This document shows, one piece after another, positions 11,277-22,767 of a DNA stretch of 64,000 nt; the stretch's first letter is position 1; each line of letters opens with the position of its first letter. The DNA comes from Pristionchus mayeri (Eukaryota > Nematoda > Chromadorea > Rhabditida > Neodiplogasteridae), in assembly GCA_036245805.1 (NCBI GenBank), contig BTRK01000003.1, positions 35,667,215 through 35,731,214 on the forward strand, written 5' to 3'. A model generated the notes under the pieces. That model did not search any database. It was given only the letters and a program-made list of their open reading frames with translations, and was not told the origin of the DNA. The position numbers were made by a program, and so were the translations under genes.

Positions 11277-12545
11277 ACTTTAAGAGAGACTTTCTGAGTG
11301 AATGAAAATATGCTTGGCACTAGCGAAAAATCGAATTCCTCCATAATTAGCATACATGTAGTACTCGGTGAGTGTAGCTCAGGCGTAGCCTATTTAGTCT
11401 TCTAGATCACGCATTGAGAAATGCTCCTCACTTTAGTCCGAATACGTCAAATTTCGAAATTTGTCATTTTGCTATCAATCTGAACGAGTTATATCTCTAA
11501 ATATGCGCAATATTCAAGAGATCGAACCTACCAATTTTCATACGATTTCGATAAAAGTACTTTTGAAAAAAAGGCAAAATTCTAAATATTATACTTTGTT
11601 CAATTTTAGCTCCTTCAGATGGGTAGAGGGAGACCATTTTTATTCTTTGCATTTGTAGCTCTGGATACTAACTAACTATTGAAAAAATTAAATTAAAATC
11701 AACAAATAATGTTGGGAGAAATTGGCTAACAATGGCCGGCAACTTGAAATAAAGCCAGTTTGTCATAAGGACCTGCCTACCGTAATCCAAAAAAGAAATG
11801 GAGCTGATCTAGGGTTGCCCTGCACGGAGTACTCGATGAGGGAAATTCACTCGGATCAACCGCAGTACGATGCGCATCCGCGCGCGAGAGAGCGCTGATG
11901 TTAAAAACTATCAATAAATTACGGTAGTTGCTTAACATCAGCGCGCAGGCGCGCGCGGATGCGTACAGTATAACAGTTGATTCGATTGAAATTCCCTCAT
12001 CGAGTACTCCGTGTAGGGTAACCCTAGAACACCTGTCCTCCATTTTTTTTGGATTACGGTAGGCCCGGTCCTTATCACAAACTGGCGTTATTTCATGTTG
12101 CCGGCCGTTGTTAGCCGATTTCTCACAACATTATTTTTTGATTTTAATTTAATTTTTTCAATAGTTAGTTAGTGTCCAGAGCGACAAATGCAAAAATAAA
12201 AATGGAGCTAAAATTGAACAAAGGTATAATATTTCGAATTTTGCGTTTTAGTACTTTTATCGAAATCGTAAGAAAATTGGTAGGTTCGATCTCTTGAATA
12301 TTGCGCATTTTTAGAGATATATCTCGTTCTGATCGATAGCGAAATGGCAAATTTCGAAATTTGACTTTTTCGGACTGAAGTGCGGCGCATTTCTCAATGC
12401 GTAATCTAGAACACTAAATAGGCTACGCCTAGGCCACACTCATTGAGTACTACATATATGCCAATTATGGAGGAATTAGATTTTTCGCTAGTGCCAAGCG
12501 TCTGCACAAAAATGTTCACTCACTCAGATAGTCTCTCTTAAGTAG
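11277..12545. mobile_element. 1.27-kb palindrome, second copy of a family also at 21092-22739
   Basis: Ends TTTAAGAGAGACTTTCTGAG and the inverse AGATAGTCTCTCTTAA. Inner arms include CGAATTCCTCCATAATTAGC and TTCTAGATCACGCATTGAG with their inverses. The centre holds a second GC-rich hairpin (GCATCCGCGCGCG). The same end motif and inner motifs appear at 21092-22739, so this is a mobile family and not part of the hAT-like element itself. Confidence 0.87.
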
Positions 12546-13424
12546 GTCAGCATACATCTTTTATAGTTTTCTAAGCTTTGTCGTTCAACACGTTGGACAC
12601 ACACGTTGGACGGGGCTTGCTGAGTCCAATTATGGATGAAGAGTCGCTCAATGAAATCTTCGAGGGTGAATACTATTATAAATGAATGTGAAACACATTT
12701 CTTTCTGCCCAATCAACTCATTTAATAGTAATTTCGGACCGTGCGAGTAGAGCGAGCGGCGCGGAATGAAGCGTTTTCCTCTAAACGTAATTCACAGTTT
12801 TATTTAAAAAACTAAACATATTCTAATTATTCCAAATCGGCCCAAATTTTTTCTCAGCTAGTTCATAGCAAGAGTCACAACATATCAAAAATCCAGCCAT
12901 GTGTTCGGCCTTATTTTTGTGAAATAAATTTTTGAAATTTTCATGAAAATTTAAAAATTCGAATTTGCATAAACCAACGACACAGTTCGATACGCCATGT
13001 CGAGATGGCCCTAATTCCCCAGTTTCGTGAGAATCCAGCTCATCTCAGCGGAGTAGCATGAAAAAGAACATAGAAAGAGTCAAAGTTTGAGCATGCATAA
13101 TTATGCTAATTAAATAATTAAAAATAATTCAAACACGGAAATCGATAGAGGACGCTTTGGGGTATCAGAAAATGTGTAAACCACGAAGGGTCTCTTTTTT
13201 CTGTACCGGCAGGGGTGCCACTCTTAGGCGAACGCACTCATATGTTCGCCAATCAATTTTGATAGTTTCCTCAATGGAATTCCAATAACAGTTTGGAATT
13301 CCATTTCGAGTGGAATTCCAATTGTCAACCGCTCGTATGCGAGCACGGAATTGGAAATGAGTGGAGGGTTTTGGAATTCCAATAGTCAAATAATTCCATC
13401 AAGGGAACCCTATTTATGAATCTA

Positions 13425-13800
13425 TAAATTTGTCTATTTGTAGCTACAGCTGTAAAAGACTCTCCATGCATGGAATAAGCTTCCATCACGCCCGCATCAT
13501 TTACTGGATCGGTCTGAGATCCTATTCAGGCGTACCATTTTTACTGTTTTTATACTAGATGTTGCCATTGCGTTGAAGACAGCCGGAATGGTTTGTTTCT
13601 AGATACTGATGAAATCAATCACTGAAATACTTACTAATCAGCGATAAGGAGCAAGAGGAGTTCAAATAGTTTTTTTCTTATTTTCTTTTTTATAAGTTTT
13701 GTGTTCTTATTATCGCGCGAGCTTATTGCGAACTGAGGAAAGATCGAAAACTTACATTATGGAATACAAGTGAAACCAAGATTTCACTGGTTAGTTCGAT
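13425..13800 (+). pseudogene. NHR copy A intron/exon segment shared with NHR copy D
   Basis: This stretch aligns with 45180-45530: both contain GACTCTCCATGCATGGAAT or a close match, then GAAGACAG(C/T)CGGAATGGTTTG, then GATCGAAAACTTACA. In copy A an open piece reads YCELRKDRKLTLWNTSET. In copy C, about 35634, the matching exon reads AYGKLKNNRKLTFYNIVET after a good TTACAG acceptor. In copy A the acceptor is not convincing, so it may no longer be spliced. Confidence 0.45.
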
Positions 13801-13944
13801 CAAACTTAGATCCTTTAAAGGGATCCGGACATCAAAAACCAAGTGTGCCTTAAAATGCGTCTCATCGACCCCTTAGTTGAATGCAATAAACTAAAAAAAT
13901 GTTTAAAATTTATTTAAGCAATAAAAATAAATAATTACATATAT

Positions 13945-15645
13945 CACATGTATCACGAGTCGATGAAGCAAAATCAGGGCCTTCGCGAACAATTTTTTTC
14001 AAACCTATTCAAAATCGACCAAACTAAGGTAGAACACTACTCTAGTGAAGAGTTTTTGAAATATTAATGCTATTTGTCCCAGAGCCGGCATTTAGGAATT
14101 CTCCTGTTTTGGACCCGGAAATACAGTATATCAGCTCCCAGATGAGCTACAGAGATGGCACCGTGCTTACAAAACGTAGAAAATTATTTTGAGAAACTTT
14201 CATGTTGAAAGCGTATCATGAAACTCAAAAATAAATTAATTGTATCTAAAAGTATGCTTTCCAAACAACATAAAAATTGTTTTTCCCATAATGTAGGAGA
14301 CTTCCTGGGAATTTTATTACTGATTTTGAAAGAACATCTTCCGTTACATATAACAAAAAAATAAAAATGGCAAAATGATAGGGGCTCTAGTTCTCATTTT
14401 TTGCATTCAATGTGCAGTGCTCGCAACTTCAGTTCTGAAATACCAAAAATAATCATTCCAGCTTACTGTATTTCACTCCCCGATACTTATTTACAATGTT
14501 TCCAGACCGTTAACGTTAAATTACTTTGCGAAATTCGAAATTTCGAACTTTTGAAAAATGCGGTTTTCGGATTGAGATAAAATTATTTTTTGATTATATT
14601 ATTAAGAATATCGCTGCAATTACATCATGCAAAATACGCTTGGGGTTAGGCGAGTCTGAAAATCTATAAAACATTTCATTTCATCTCAATTTAAAAAGTC
14701 TGAAAAAAATGTAAATTTAAAAATTTTCATTTTCAGAAACATTTAAATTGTTGCAATTTTCAAAGTTTTTCAGGTTCAACTGCCCCCGAGCGTATTTTGC
14801 ATGATGTAATTGCATCGATATTCTTAATAATATGATCAAAAAATAATTTTATCTCAATGCGAACCTTCACTATATTTGTCTGAAGATTTTGAAAAGAATA
14901 CAACGTTAGGTGGTTCAACTTGGTAATAATTTCATTGACTGTGGCATATACTATAACCATCGACTGTTAATGCCCGTCCCATGTTTATAAATTGTAAGTT
15001 TTCAATGCTGAAAATCGTGTTCATTCGAGGCTTCGAAAACCGCATTTTTCAAAAGTTCGAAATTTCGAATTTCGCAATTTAACGTTAACGGTCTGGAAAC
15101 ATCGTAAATAAGTATCGGGGAGTGAAATATAGTAAGCTGGAATGATTATTTTTGGTATTTCAGAACTGAAGTTGCGACTACTACACAAAAAATGAGAACT
15201 AGAGCCCTATCATTTTGCCATTTTTATTTTTTTGTTATATGTAACGGAAGATGTTCTTTCAAAATCAGTAATAAAATTCCCAGGAAGTCTCCTACATTAT
15301 GGCAAAAACAATTTTTATGTTGTTTGGAAAGCATACTTTTAGATACAATTAATTTATTTTTTTAGTTTCATGCTATGCTTTCAACATGAAAGTTTCTCAA
15401 AATAATTTTCTACGTTTTTTAAGCACGGTGCCATCTCTGTAGCTCATCTGGGAGCTGATATACTGTATTTCCGGTTCCAAAACCGGAGAATTCCTAAATG
15501 CCGGCTCTGGGACAAATGGCATTAATATTTCAAAAACTCTTCACTAGAGTAGTGTTCTACCTTAGTTTGGTCGATTTTGAATATTTTTGAAAAAAATTGT
15601 TCGTGGCAACGTCCACTGACTGGTGATACATGTGATATAGTGTAT
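13945..15645. mobile_element. 1.7-kb palindrome
   Basis: Left arm 13945-14567 and right arm 15035-15645 are inverses, for example GTAGAACACTACTCTAGTGA against TCACTAGAGTAGTGTTCTAC, and AATTTCGAACTTTTGAAAAA against its inverse near 15050. A smaller inverted pair (about 14580-14640 and 14790-14865, with TTACATCATGCAAAATACGC) sits in the middle. No coding capacity. Confidence 0.87.
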
Positions 15646-16703
15646 TACTGTGGTAGCGTGTAAATTCGATGTTTCAAAAATTTCAAAAAATATATATTAA
15701 AATTACTGTATTGGAAGCATCTTGATTATCGGTTTTCAGCGTCTTCTTCGGCAGTTTCTTTGCTTTCTTTTACTTTTTTTCAGTTATTTATGCTGTATTT
15801 CACTGTTTTGTGGCCTGAATTGTATTAGAAAAGAGCTCGGCCATGTATAATGCGGTTAGTGAAGTAATCTGTATTGACCCTTATTGAATAGCGAACGAGC
15901 GTTTTCTGATTGCATTATATTCCTTCTAGTCGCACTTTTATTGCTTGCATTTGCTATCAGTACATGGCTATGGTTAGCTGCTCCGCTTGCCCGCTACGAT
16001 CGCACTTATGCAGGGCAATTCGCAATTTTGCCGCGATGGGAAGGGAATGATTAGTGTGCCTGATAATTTTCGAGGATGAGTTCAAGTTACTCGAAGAGAA
16101 GGCTAACGACGATTCAAGCAGAGAGGTGGCGAGCATGGCTCGCCACCCCGACTTCGTAGGGAGACACCACCTTGTATTTCGCCTAATGGACGCACTTTCA
16201 TCGTTAATAGGACCTTTCGGTTGTGTAATCCAATGCTGAATCAATAGAAAGCCCTTTCTTGTTTTGGTATTGGTAATAGAATTTTCCGTTTTCTCCACTA
16301 CGCGTCTTTAGCATTGTAAGAGGGAAGGGGAGGCTCTAGAAGAAGGACGATGTACAAGTACTGTGCAACATTTATTACTTCAAAAAGGCATTACAGTCGT
16401 ATTAATATGTCCTGAGGAGGTAATCTGAATAATATACAAGCCCTGAGGAGGCAATAATACACGCATAAACATACAAGACTTAATAACATTCCAGCCCGAG
16501 CCAGCTCCTACGGTAGACGCGATGTCAGATTTAATATCTGATCTACTTCTCCCATCGCCTTGTGGGTCGCAGTCGGGAATATCTGGAGTACGTACAACAA
16601 TATCATTCGAAACATTTATTCAATTATGAAAACAAGAAACTTGAACGATGGAGAAAAATCAAACCACAAAACAGTGAAACATTGATTACATTTCAAACAA
16701 ATA
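15646..16703. other. no gene identified; possible exon at 16054-16239
   Basis: Between the palindrome and the next minus-strand exons I recognise nothing. A plus-strand open stretch at 16054-16239 (61 codons, beginning MCLIIFEDEFKLLEEKAND) has protein-like composition. A competing minus-strand frame covers the same bases, so neither is supported. Confidence 0.3.
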
Positions 16704-17364
16704 CTATCGGTCGACGCCGAACATGGATTGTCCATTGTCGATCACGTACTCGAGCACCTTCTCGCCGTCCTCCAGACCGCCGGGAAAGACCTGATATCGA
16801 TCGATAAATATGGCGTACTGTAGCCAATCGTTAACCAGTGCATACCTTGACCTACCTTGATGCCGTCCCAGTGAGTCGTCTCCATGAGCAGATTCGGGTC
16901 CCAGTCGAGCATCGGCCCGATCAGTCGGCTCAATGCGGTCACCGTCCAGCGCGTCCAGTACATCACGCAGTAGGCGTTCGGACACAGGCGCGACTGCAAT
17001 CGAGAACCATGTTTACTATGGTAGTTACGTGCGGAAGGAAGATCAGTTCCCCGGGTCATAATCCTAACTCACTTTTCTATCTTCCCCATCAGAGACAGAG
17101 ACCCACCCCCTCGTCCCAACTTCTCCCTTAGAGGCGTGGCCGAGTACCTAAACTTCATCAGCCAAAAATCCAAATCTGAGCAGTGTCAGCAGATGCCCAA
17201 GCAAACTAAGCCAGGCCTTAAGTTGCCTTATCACGAGAAACTGGTGGAAGGGGGCGGGGTTTGGTAAGCTTCTAGGAAAGTGCCCTCACCGGATATTAGT
17301 AAGAGATCCGAAGCACGGGCTCGATGATGTGCATCGCCATCTTGTGGATCATAAATTTGGTCAT
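16704..17364 (-). CDS. 3' exons of an unrecognised gene
   Basis: Two minus-strand exons join in phase and end in a stop. Exon 16856-16993 encodes SRLCPNAYCVMYWTRWTVTA and continues to THWDGIK; exon 16704-16790 encodes VFPGGLEDGEKVLEYVIDNG and ends FGVDR-stop. Both are bounded by consensus GT and AG. Upstream, 17290-17364 (MTKFMIHKMAMHIIEPVLRI) looks like a further exon but has a TAA near its end in the only sensible frame. I do not recognise the family. The exons follow the PITP remnant on the same strand, but the PITP family is not known to end this way, so I treat it as a separate gene or fragment. It lies inside the TTAA-bounded insertion. Confidence 0.5.
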
Positions 17365-17554
17365 CTGAAGGGAGAATATTTACCCTTTTTTCATCCTTTT
17401 CACAACTGCAATATTCGGCACCTAACCAAGCTGTAAACTGCTTGTAGCTGAGAATGAAACAGCAAATTGATTGTTTTCAATTTTGCGGTTTGATTCCGCC
17501 ACTCTACTTACATATTCTATCAGCATAAAATTAAATAATGAAAACAATATATAC

Positions 17555-19452
17555 GCGCCTTTCCCTCGAGCGCGCGGATGTTCGCCATCGTACGCCGATC
17601 CAGTCGTCCATCCAGCAGAACACCTGCAAGTTGTGAAATTAATACAGTCCTTTAATAGAGCGAGCAGCCGTGAATGGATGATGGATGCGCATTAACATGC
17701 GTACTGAACAAAGGCGTCAAGGAGGTGAGATTGTAAAACAGTATTTGAAAATGCTACATGTCCTTCGCAAAATAATCGCTCGTCCCACCACTTCCATGTT
17801 TCATCGAACCCCCATAAATAAACCGCGAAACGCGAACCTCGCGGTGAAACTTGGAGAACAGTCGGGGTACTGCTTGAGGGAGAAGCTCTCGACCGTCTGC
17901 TGGAAGCCGAACCACTCGAAGTGCACGGACACCATCTTGTACGCGCACATCACCTGACATTCGATATTTAAATAATTTAATTATAAACATTTGAATCTTC
18001 CTGAGAATCACACAAATTTGCTTGGCAACTTTTAGAATTCATGAGGTCACAATAAAAAAATGCAGATTCACTAGGCCGATCTGAGCTTCAATAGTAGATC
18101 TACTATGCATAGCTTCGACAAACAGGCCAGCTGCTTGCTAGTTATCTAGTTGCCCTCGACCGGCTCGACTCCAGGCTTCTTTTTCTGGCAGCAGTTTCAT
18201 CAATAATAATGCTAGCTACTTTTCAGTATCAAGGAAATGATATAGTGAATCCATTCATTCAAAGTAAAGTTCACTTACCGGCTCCGTGCCGATCCTCCAG
18301 TCATTGACGAGCGGTCCTCTTCTTCGTCTGGTACAGGGAGGGCGACATCTCCTGCTTGACGCCGGCCGGCGTCAGGAACTCCATGTCGTTGGCGATGCCG
18401 ATGTGGACGACATCCCGCTCCTCCCTCGAGGTTGTGTACCTGTATTTTAAATAATTAAATATTATTTTAAACACTGACAAATAATGAAACATCAAACAGG
18501 TTGATCCTACGAGCGTATTTTCGAATTAACAATTAAATATAAACTGGTAATCAATAATGGACACGCCATTCAGTATCACTCTTGTAAGGTTGTGAGAAGC
18601 TAAAGAAGCGCGTTCTCGAGAGATGGAAGTACGATACAGAAGGCGAGAGAACTACCCCCGAAACAACACTCTAGTAACGGAGCCTAGTTTCTTCAAATTC
18701 TCACTCACATTCTCGGTCGTTCCTCGGTCGGACAGGTGGATGGTCTCGACCTTGACGAAGAAGTTGTCCTTCGAAGTTTGTCGGGGCGTTCCAGGCCTCC
18801 TCGTGGATCGCCAGCGATCCCTGGGGCGCGATCTTGAGGATCAGCGTCGGGACCTAAACAATTAGAAAATATTTTTAAGATTAAATATGCACTAATTATA
18901 TAAAAAAATATGCGATAATTAGCACTGACCTTCGACTGGAGGTGGTAGATCTTGTGCGTGTACTGGCCGCGGTCGTACGAGCCGTTGAACAGCGCGTGGT
19001 TCGCGAACGGTTCATTTCTCAGTACCTGCAAAACGGAACCGATATTTGGATGGAACGAGCACATGCCTGTTGGGGTGAGAAACGGAAGCAAGCAAGGCAG
19101 GCGCGTAATTACATGGCGTGAGCGCGAGAATTGCGTCTGTGGTAAACGCGGCAGAATTATTAGGTCTGGAACTCGGGAAAAGCGGGTGAGTTTTTGTATT
19201 TTTAAGCGGTCGGCAACATAAAATCTGGCCACATTTTGTCATTTGGCCCTAATAGACGAAGTGGGAAACGCACCTATACTCTCTCCCCGCCGCCAGTTTC
19301 GGCCTTGCTCGCTTCGGCCACGGGGTGCAATTGGCCGACCTGGTACTCCTCTACGGTCAGCGGAAGGACGGTACGGCTGGAACGGTTAAATAAAAATAGT
19401 AATAAAATACAACAAAACAATCGTGGAAAACGCACTATTCCTTGACGATCAT
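17555..19452 (-). pseudogene. phosphatidylinositol transfer protein (class I PITP), decayed copy
   Basis: Seven minus-strand exons follow the PITP fold in order. They are 19436-19452 (MIVKEY), 19274-19376 ([17 protein letters not shown]), 18930-19025 (GQYTHKIYHLQSK), 18709-18853 (GSLAIHEEAWNA; VKVETIHLSD), 18279-18438 (DVVHIGIAND; GPLVNDWRIGTEP), 17838-17953 (MCAYKMVSVHFEWFGFQQTV; RLFSKFHRE) and 17555-17623 (VFCWMDDWI; MANIRALEGKA). PITPs move phosphatidylinositol and phosphatidylcholine between membranes. Introns are kept, so this is a DNA-level copy, not a retrocopy. Lesions are many: a TAG at the end of exon 2, a deletion of about 29 bases after EEAWNA, and frameshifts in exons 4, 5 (two), 6 and 7. 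Either it is a pseudogene or this stretch of assembly is poor; the large deletion favours a pseudogene. Confidence 0.85.
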
Positions 19453-20579
19453 TCTCCGTGTTGCACGTGCTACTCCGCCGACGACGGATGGGCCGGCAAC
19501 GAACCGCTGAAACGAAGCGAATGAGTGGTGAGGCTCGACAATAAAAGACAACACAAAGGAGGCAAAACTAGTATGTAGTATCGACATTATCGAGGAAAAG
19601 TATTACAATCGCGAGGATGGTGGGAAAAGTCGGGAAGAACTAGTCAACGCGCCTTCCTACACGGTAGAGCGAACGAACACCGCAGATAAGAACTGATGTC
19701 GGCATTTCCACGCTCATATCAAGCCACGCCGAATTAAATGCACACGCGAGTAGTGGATGAGAAGCGGGTTGAGTCAGCAATATTTATATTGCAAGTTGCT
19801 CGCAAATCTAGCGAAACAAGAGCAACTCGAAAAAACAGCTAGCAAATTAGGTACCATAAGCTAAAAAAGGTGTATTCCTGCCTAAATTCATGGTGAGCAA
19901 AGTGAATTGGGCCATTCTGAAAAGGAATATAACCAGTTTTGAAAAGAAACAACGTAAAAACAAGTGGAAAACGCCGATAAATGCGGAGCCCGGTTGCGGT
20001 CGCTAGCGGGAACCGGTAAATTCAGAGCCGGTAAATTGCAAAAAATGGTGGGAAACCTCACCAAGGCTCACGCTACAATTCAAATTGTTGAATTATTTTC
20101 ACGGCGTATCACTGAAGAAGGAAAAGTCGCGCCACACTATGAGGGTGCCATAGAGGAGTGATTTTTATCATTTACTGTGGTTAGCAGCACACACAGCCAG
20201 AACCGTAGCTCGGTCGTCCGGAACCGCAGCTTGGCCGACCAGAACCGGTACTTAGGTTGCGCAGATTGCCCAAACCTACCGTAGTTTATGGGCAACAGCC
20301 ACATTCAAACGTTCCCGCTTTGCCTGATTGTCAAGGTGCCTGAACCGTGTACCCGTGCGGAATTTTTTTGGCGTCTACTGTAATTATTTTCTTCAACCTT
20401 CGGGGCAGAATGATGCGGTGCCGTGATACGCCGTGTTTTCATTGCGAATTTTCTCCACTCATATATATTTTTTATTTTTATTTTATTTTTCGAAGTAATA
20501 TGTTTTCAATAGTTGATTTCAATAGAAAGAAACCAAATAATTTAAAAATATAAACTTTGGGGCTCCCGGATCCCTTTAA
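19453..20579. other. right part of the TTAA-bounded insertion, no gene recognised
   Basis: Upstream side of the PITP remnant. A 65-codon plus-strand frame at 19964-20161 (MENADKCGARLRSLAGTGKF at its start) has no family I recognise and no clear splice context. No other feature seen before the right inverted repeat at 20566. Confidence 0.3.
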
Positions 20580-20653
20580 AGCTGTATCATATTTAACTGA
20601 TATTTGGACCAGATATGCGTGCAACAACTGATATTTGACAAGATCCATATTTT

Positions 20654-20712
20654 AGGTTAATGATCTCCAGGATGATGCGCGAGGCGGCTAAGCGCAACTC
20701 GGAGTGGCTGGG
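20654..20712 (+). pseudogene. truncated copy of the NHR exon at 22768
   Basis: ATCTCCAG followed by GATGATGCGCGAGGCGGCTA repeats the acceptor and the first 59 bases of the exon at 22768 (MMREAAKRNSEWLG), then breaks off into unrelated sequence. The full exon reappears 2.1 kb later, after a palindromic element. The duplication probably accompanied that insertion. Confidence 0.75.
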
Positions 20713-20867
20713 TCAAATTTGTCCATACAACAGATTTTATTTTCGTTGCGTTATGTATTGATCCAAATGAAAACATGGCACTCTCTCATGATACGACACA
20801 TGTTTTTGCATCTTTCATTGGAGTTACGTCCGATGAGGTCTTCCAATGCATGGAGTATTTTTAGTCA

Positions 20868-21091
20868 GGGGCGCACAGATAAAGGAGGAGCAAACACATT
20901 CAATTGTTGAAGCTTTCATATGCACGGCCTAGATCTAACCAACGATAAGAAGCTCCGAAATTTTCAGATTGATATCTCCATTACGAACAGAGCTATCGGT
21001 TGTTGGCGGGGAACCCAAATCAGGGAAAGCTCAGGCAACGAGCAAGTTATCCTCTAATTGAAACATATTTCAACCGGGCGCGCGTTTGCCT
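20868..21091. mobile_element. copy of the 852-1106 MITE, right end replaced
   Basis: It shares GATAAAGGAGGAGCAAAC near the left end, GCTCCGAAATTTTCAGATTG and CAACCGGGCGCGCGTTTGCC with the element at 852-1106. At the right the TTTACTCCTCC end is missing and the next palindrome (21092) starts instead. Confidence 0.75.
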
Positions 21092-22739
21092 TTAAGAGAG
21101 ACTATCTGAGTGAGTGAACATTATTGTGGAGACGCTTGGCACTAGCTAAAAATCGAATTCCTCTAAAATTGGCATACATGTAGTACTCAGTGAGTATAGC
21201 TCAGGCGTGGCTTATTTAGTGTTCTAGATCACGCTTGTTAGAGAAATGCGCGACACTTCCGAAAACGTCAATTTTCGAACTTTTCCATTTCGCAATCAAT
21301 CGAAACGATTGATATCTCTAAAAACGCATAATAGTCAAGTGATCACACATGTCAAGTGCCATGTCGTTTCGATGAAAGATCTTGAGAAAAAAGCTAAAAA
21401 TCGATAAATTTTACGTTTGATGAATTATATTTCGTTCGGATGGGAGGGGTCAGAAAGTTTTGAAGATTTAAATATGTAGCCGCGGATACTAACTAACTAC
21501 TATTTGCAAACAATTAAAATTAAAAAATAACTTTGGGAGAAATTGTCAAACAACTGTCGGCAACTTGAAATATAATCAGTACATGATAGGCCGTGCCTAC
21601 CGTAATCCAAAACATAAATAGAGGACAGGTGTTCTAGGGTCACCCAACACGGAGTACTCGATGAGGGAAATGCACCAGAGTCAATTCAAGTTCGATATGC
21701 ATCCTCGCGCGCCAGAGCGCCTGTGTTAAATAACTACCGTAATTTATCGATATTATTTAACATCATCGCTCTGGCGCGCGCGGATACATCGAAATTATCG
21801 AAATTTTGTTGATGCTTAGGTATTTCTCTCATAGAGTACTACGTGTAGGGTAACTCTACAAAGCGTTCTTGACCGACAGAGAAGGGATCTGAATCGAACT
21901 GCAATCCTTAAACTAGAAAACCTACTGGAACACAAAATGTCCTGCCGCGCATGTCTCTCTCGATGCGCGAATGTGACCAGGCGAATTTGTGTTTCACTCC
22001 TAATATAAGATGCACTTGTGCTCAGAGTGGCCAAAATGGGGAACTTGTTTTATGTTTCAGACTATTTTAAAATAGGGAAGCGCTTTCAAACAGCCTATTC
22101 CCGCATTTTGCAGTTCGTGGTTTCGCGGGAAAATTCAAAATCGTAATCCCTTTGTCTACCCTTATCTGGAGAGAACAATGGGGGTCAGAACGCTGTGTCT
22201 AGAACAGCTGCCCTTTATTTCTATTTTGGATTACGGTAGGCCAGGGCCTATCATGAACTGATTATATTTCAAGTTACCGACCGTTGCTTGGCAATTTCTC
22301 CCAAAGTTATTTTTTTTTAATTTTAATTATTTGCAAATAGTAGTTAGTTAGTATCCACAGCTACATATTTAAATCTTCAAAACTTTCTGACCCCTCCCAT
22401 CCGAACGAGATATAATTCATTAAACGTACACTTTATCGATTTTAGCTTTTTTTCTCAAGTCCTTTCATCCACTCGACATGGCACTTGGCATAGGTGATCA
22501 CTTGAATATTCCGCATTTTTAGAGGTATCAATCGTCTCGATTGATTGCGAAATGGAAAAGTTCGAAAATTAACGTTTTCGGACTAAAGTGCCGCGCATTT
22601 CTCTAAGCGGGATCTAGAACACTAAATAAGCCACGCCTGAGTTATACTCACAGAGTACTACATGCATACCAATTATGAAGGAATTCGATTTTTCCCCAGT
22701 GCCAAGCATATTTTCATTCACTCAGATAGTCTCTCTTAA
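21092..22739. mobile_element. 1.65-kb palindrome, same family as 11277-12545
   Basis: Begins TTTAAGAGAGACTATCTGAG and ends CAGATAGTCTCTCTTA. The arms share CGAATTCCTC, CATACATGTAGTACTC and TAGTGTTCTAGATCACGC with their inverses and with the copy at 11277-12545. An inner hairpin has GCATCCTCGCGCGCCAGAGC. Its right end lies about 28 bases before the splice acceptor of NHR exon 22768. Confidence 0.87.
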
Positions 22740-22767
22740 TACTCGTTTAATTTATGAAAATCATCAG

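Larger units (their letters stand above)
8400..13412. mobile_element. 5.0-kb hAT-like composite palindrome, non-autonomous
   Basis: The termini TAGGGTTCCCTTGATGGAAT and AATTCCATCAAGGGAACCCTA are flanked by the identical 8-mer TTTATGAA (8392-8399 and 13413-13420). That target duplication marks the whole span as one insertion. The outer arms are about 715-735 bases (8400-9112 and 12680-13412). They are nearly complementary, for example around TCATCTCAGCGGAGTAGCAT at 13040-13070. Two further complete palindromes (9227-11064 and 11277-12545) lie inside. I found no intact transposase; the longest frames are short. TIR and target size fit hAT, from established knowledge of that superfamily. Confidence 0.9.
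13815..20579. mobile_element. 6.8-kb inverted-repeat-bounded insertion (TTAA ends) carrying a PITP gene copy
   Basis: TTTAAAGGGATCCGG at 13814-13828 and its exact inverse CCGGATCCCTTTAAA at 20566-20580 bracket a block that separates NHR copy A sequence on both sides. The corresponding region of copy D (45.5 kb) lacks this block. If TTAA is the target duplication, the termini are AGGGATCCGG, a piggyBac-like arrangement. That family call is inference only. The cargo is a 1.7-kb palindrome, a decayed minus-strand PITP gene and exons of an unidentified gene. No transposase was recognised. Confidence 0.55.

Noticed and set aside
12524..12712. Possible transposase remnant (minus, about 62 codons) between nested palindromes
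   Set aside because: A weak impression only. No catalytic triad or zinc finger can be seen, and the frame is short and overlaps a palindrome arm.
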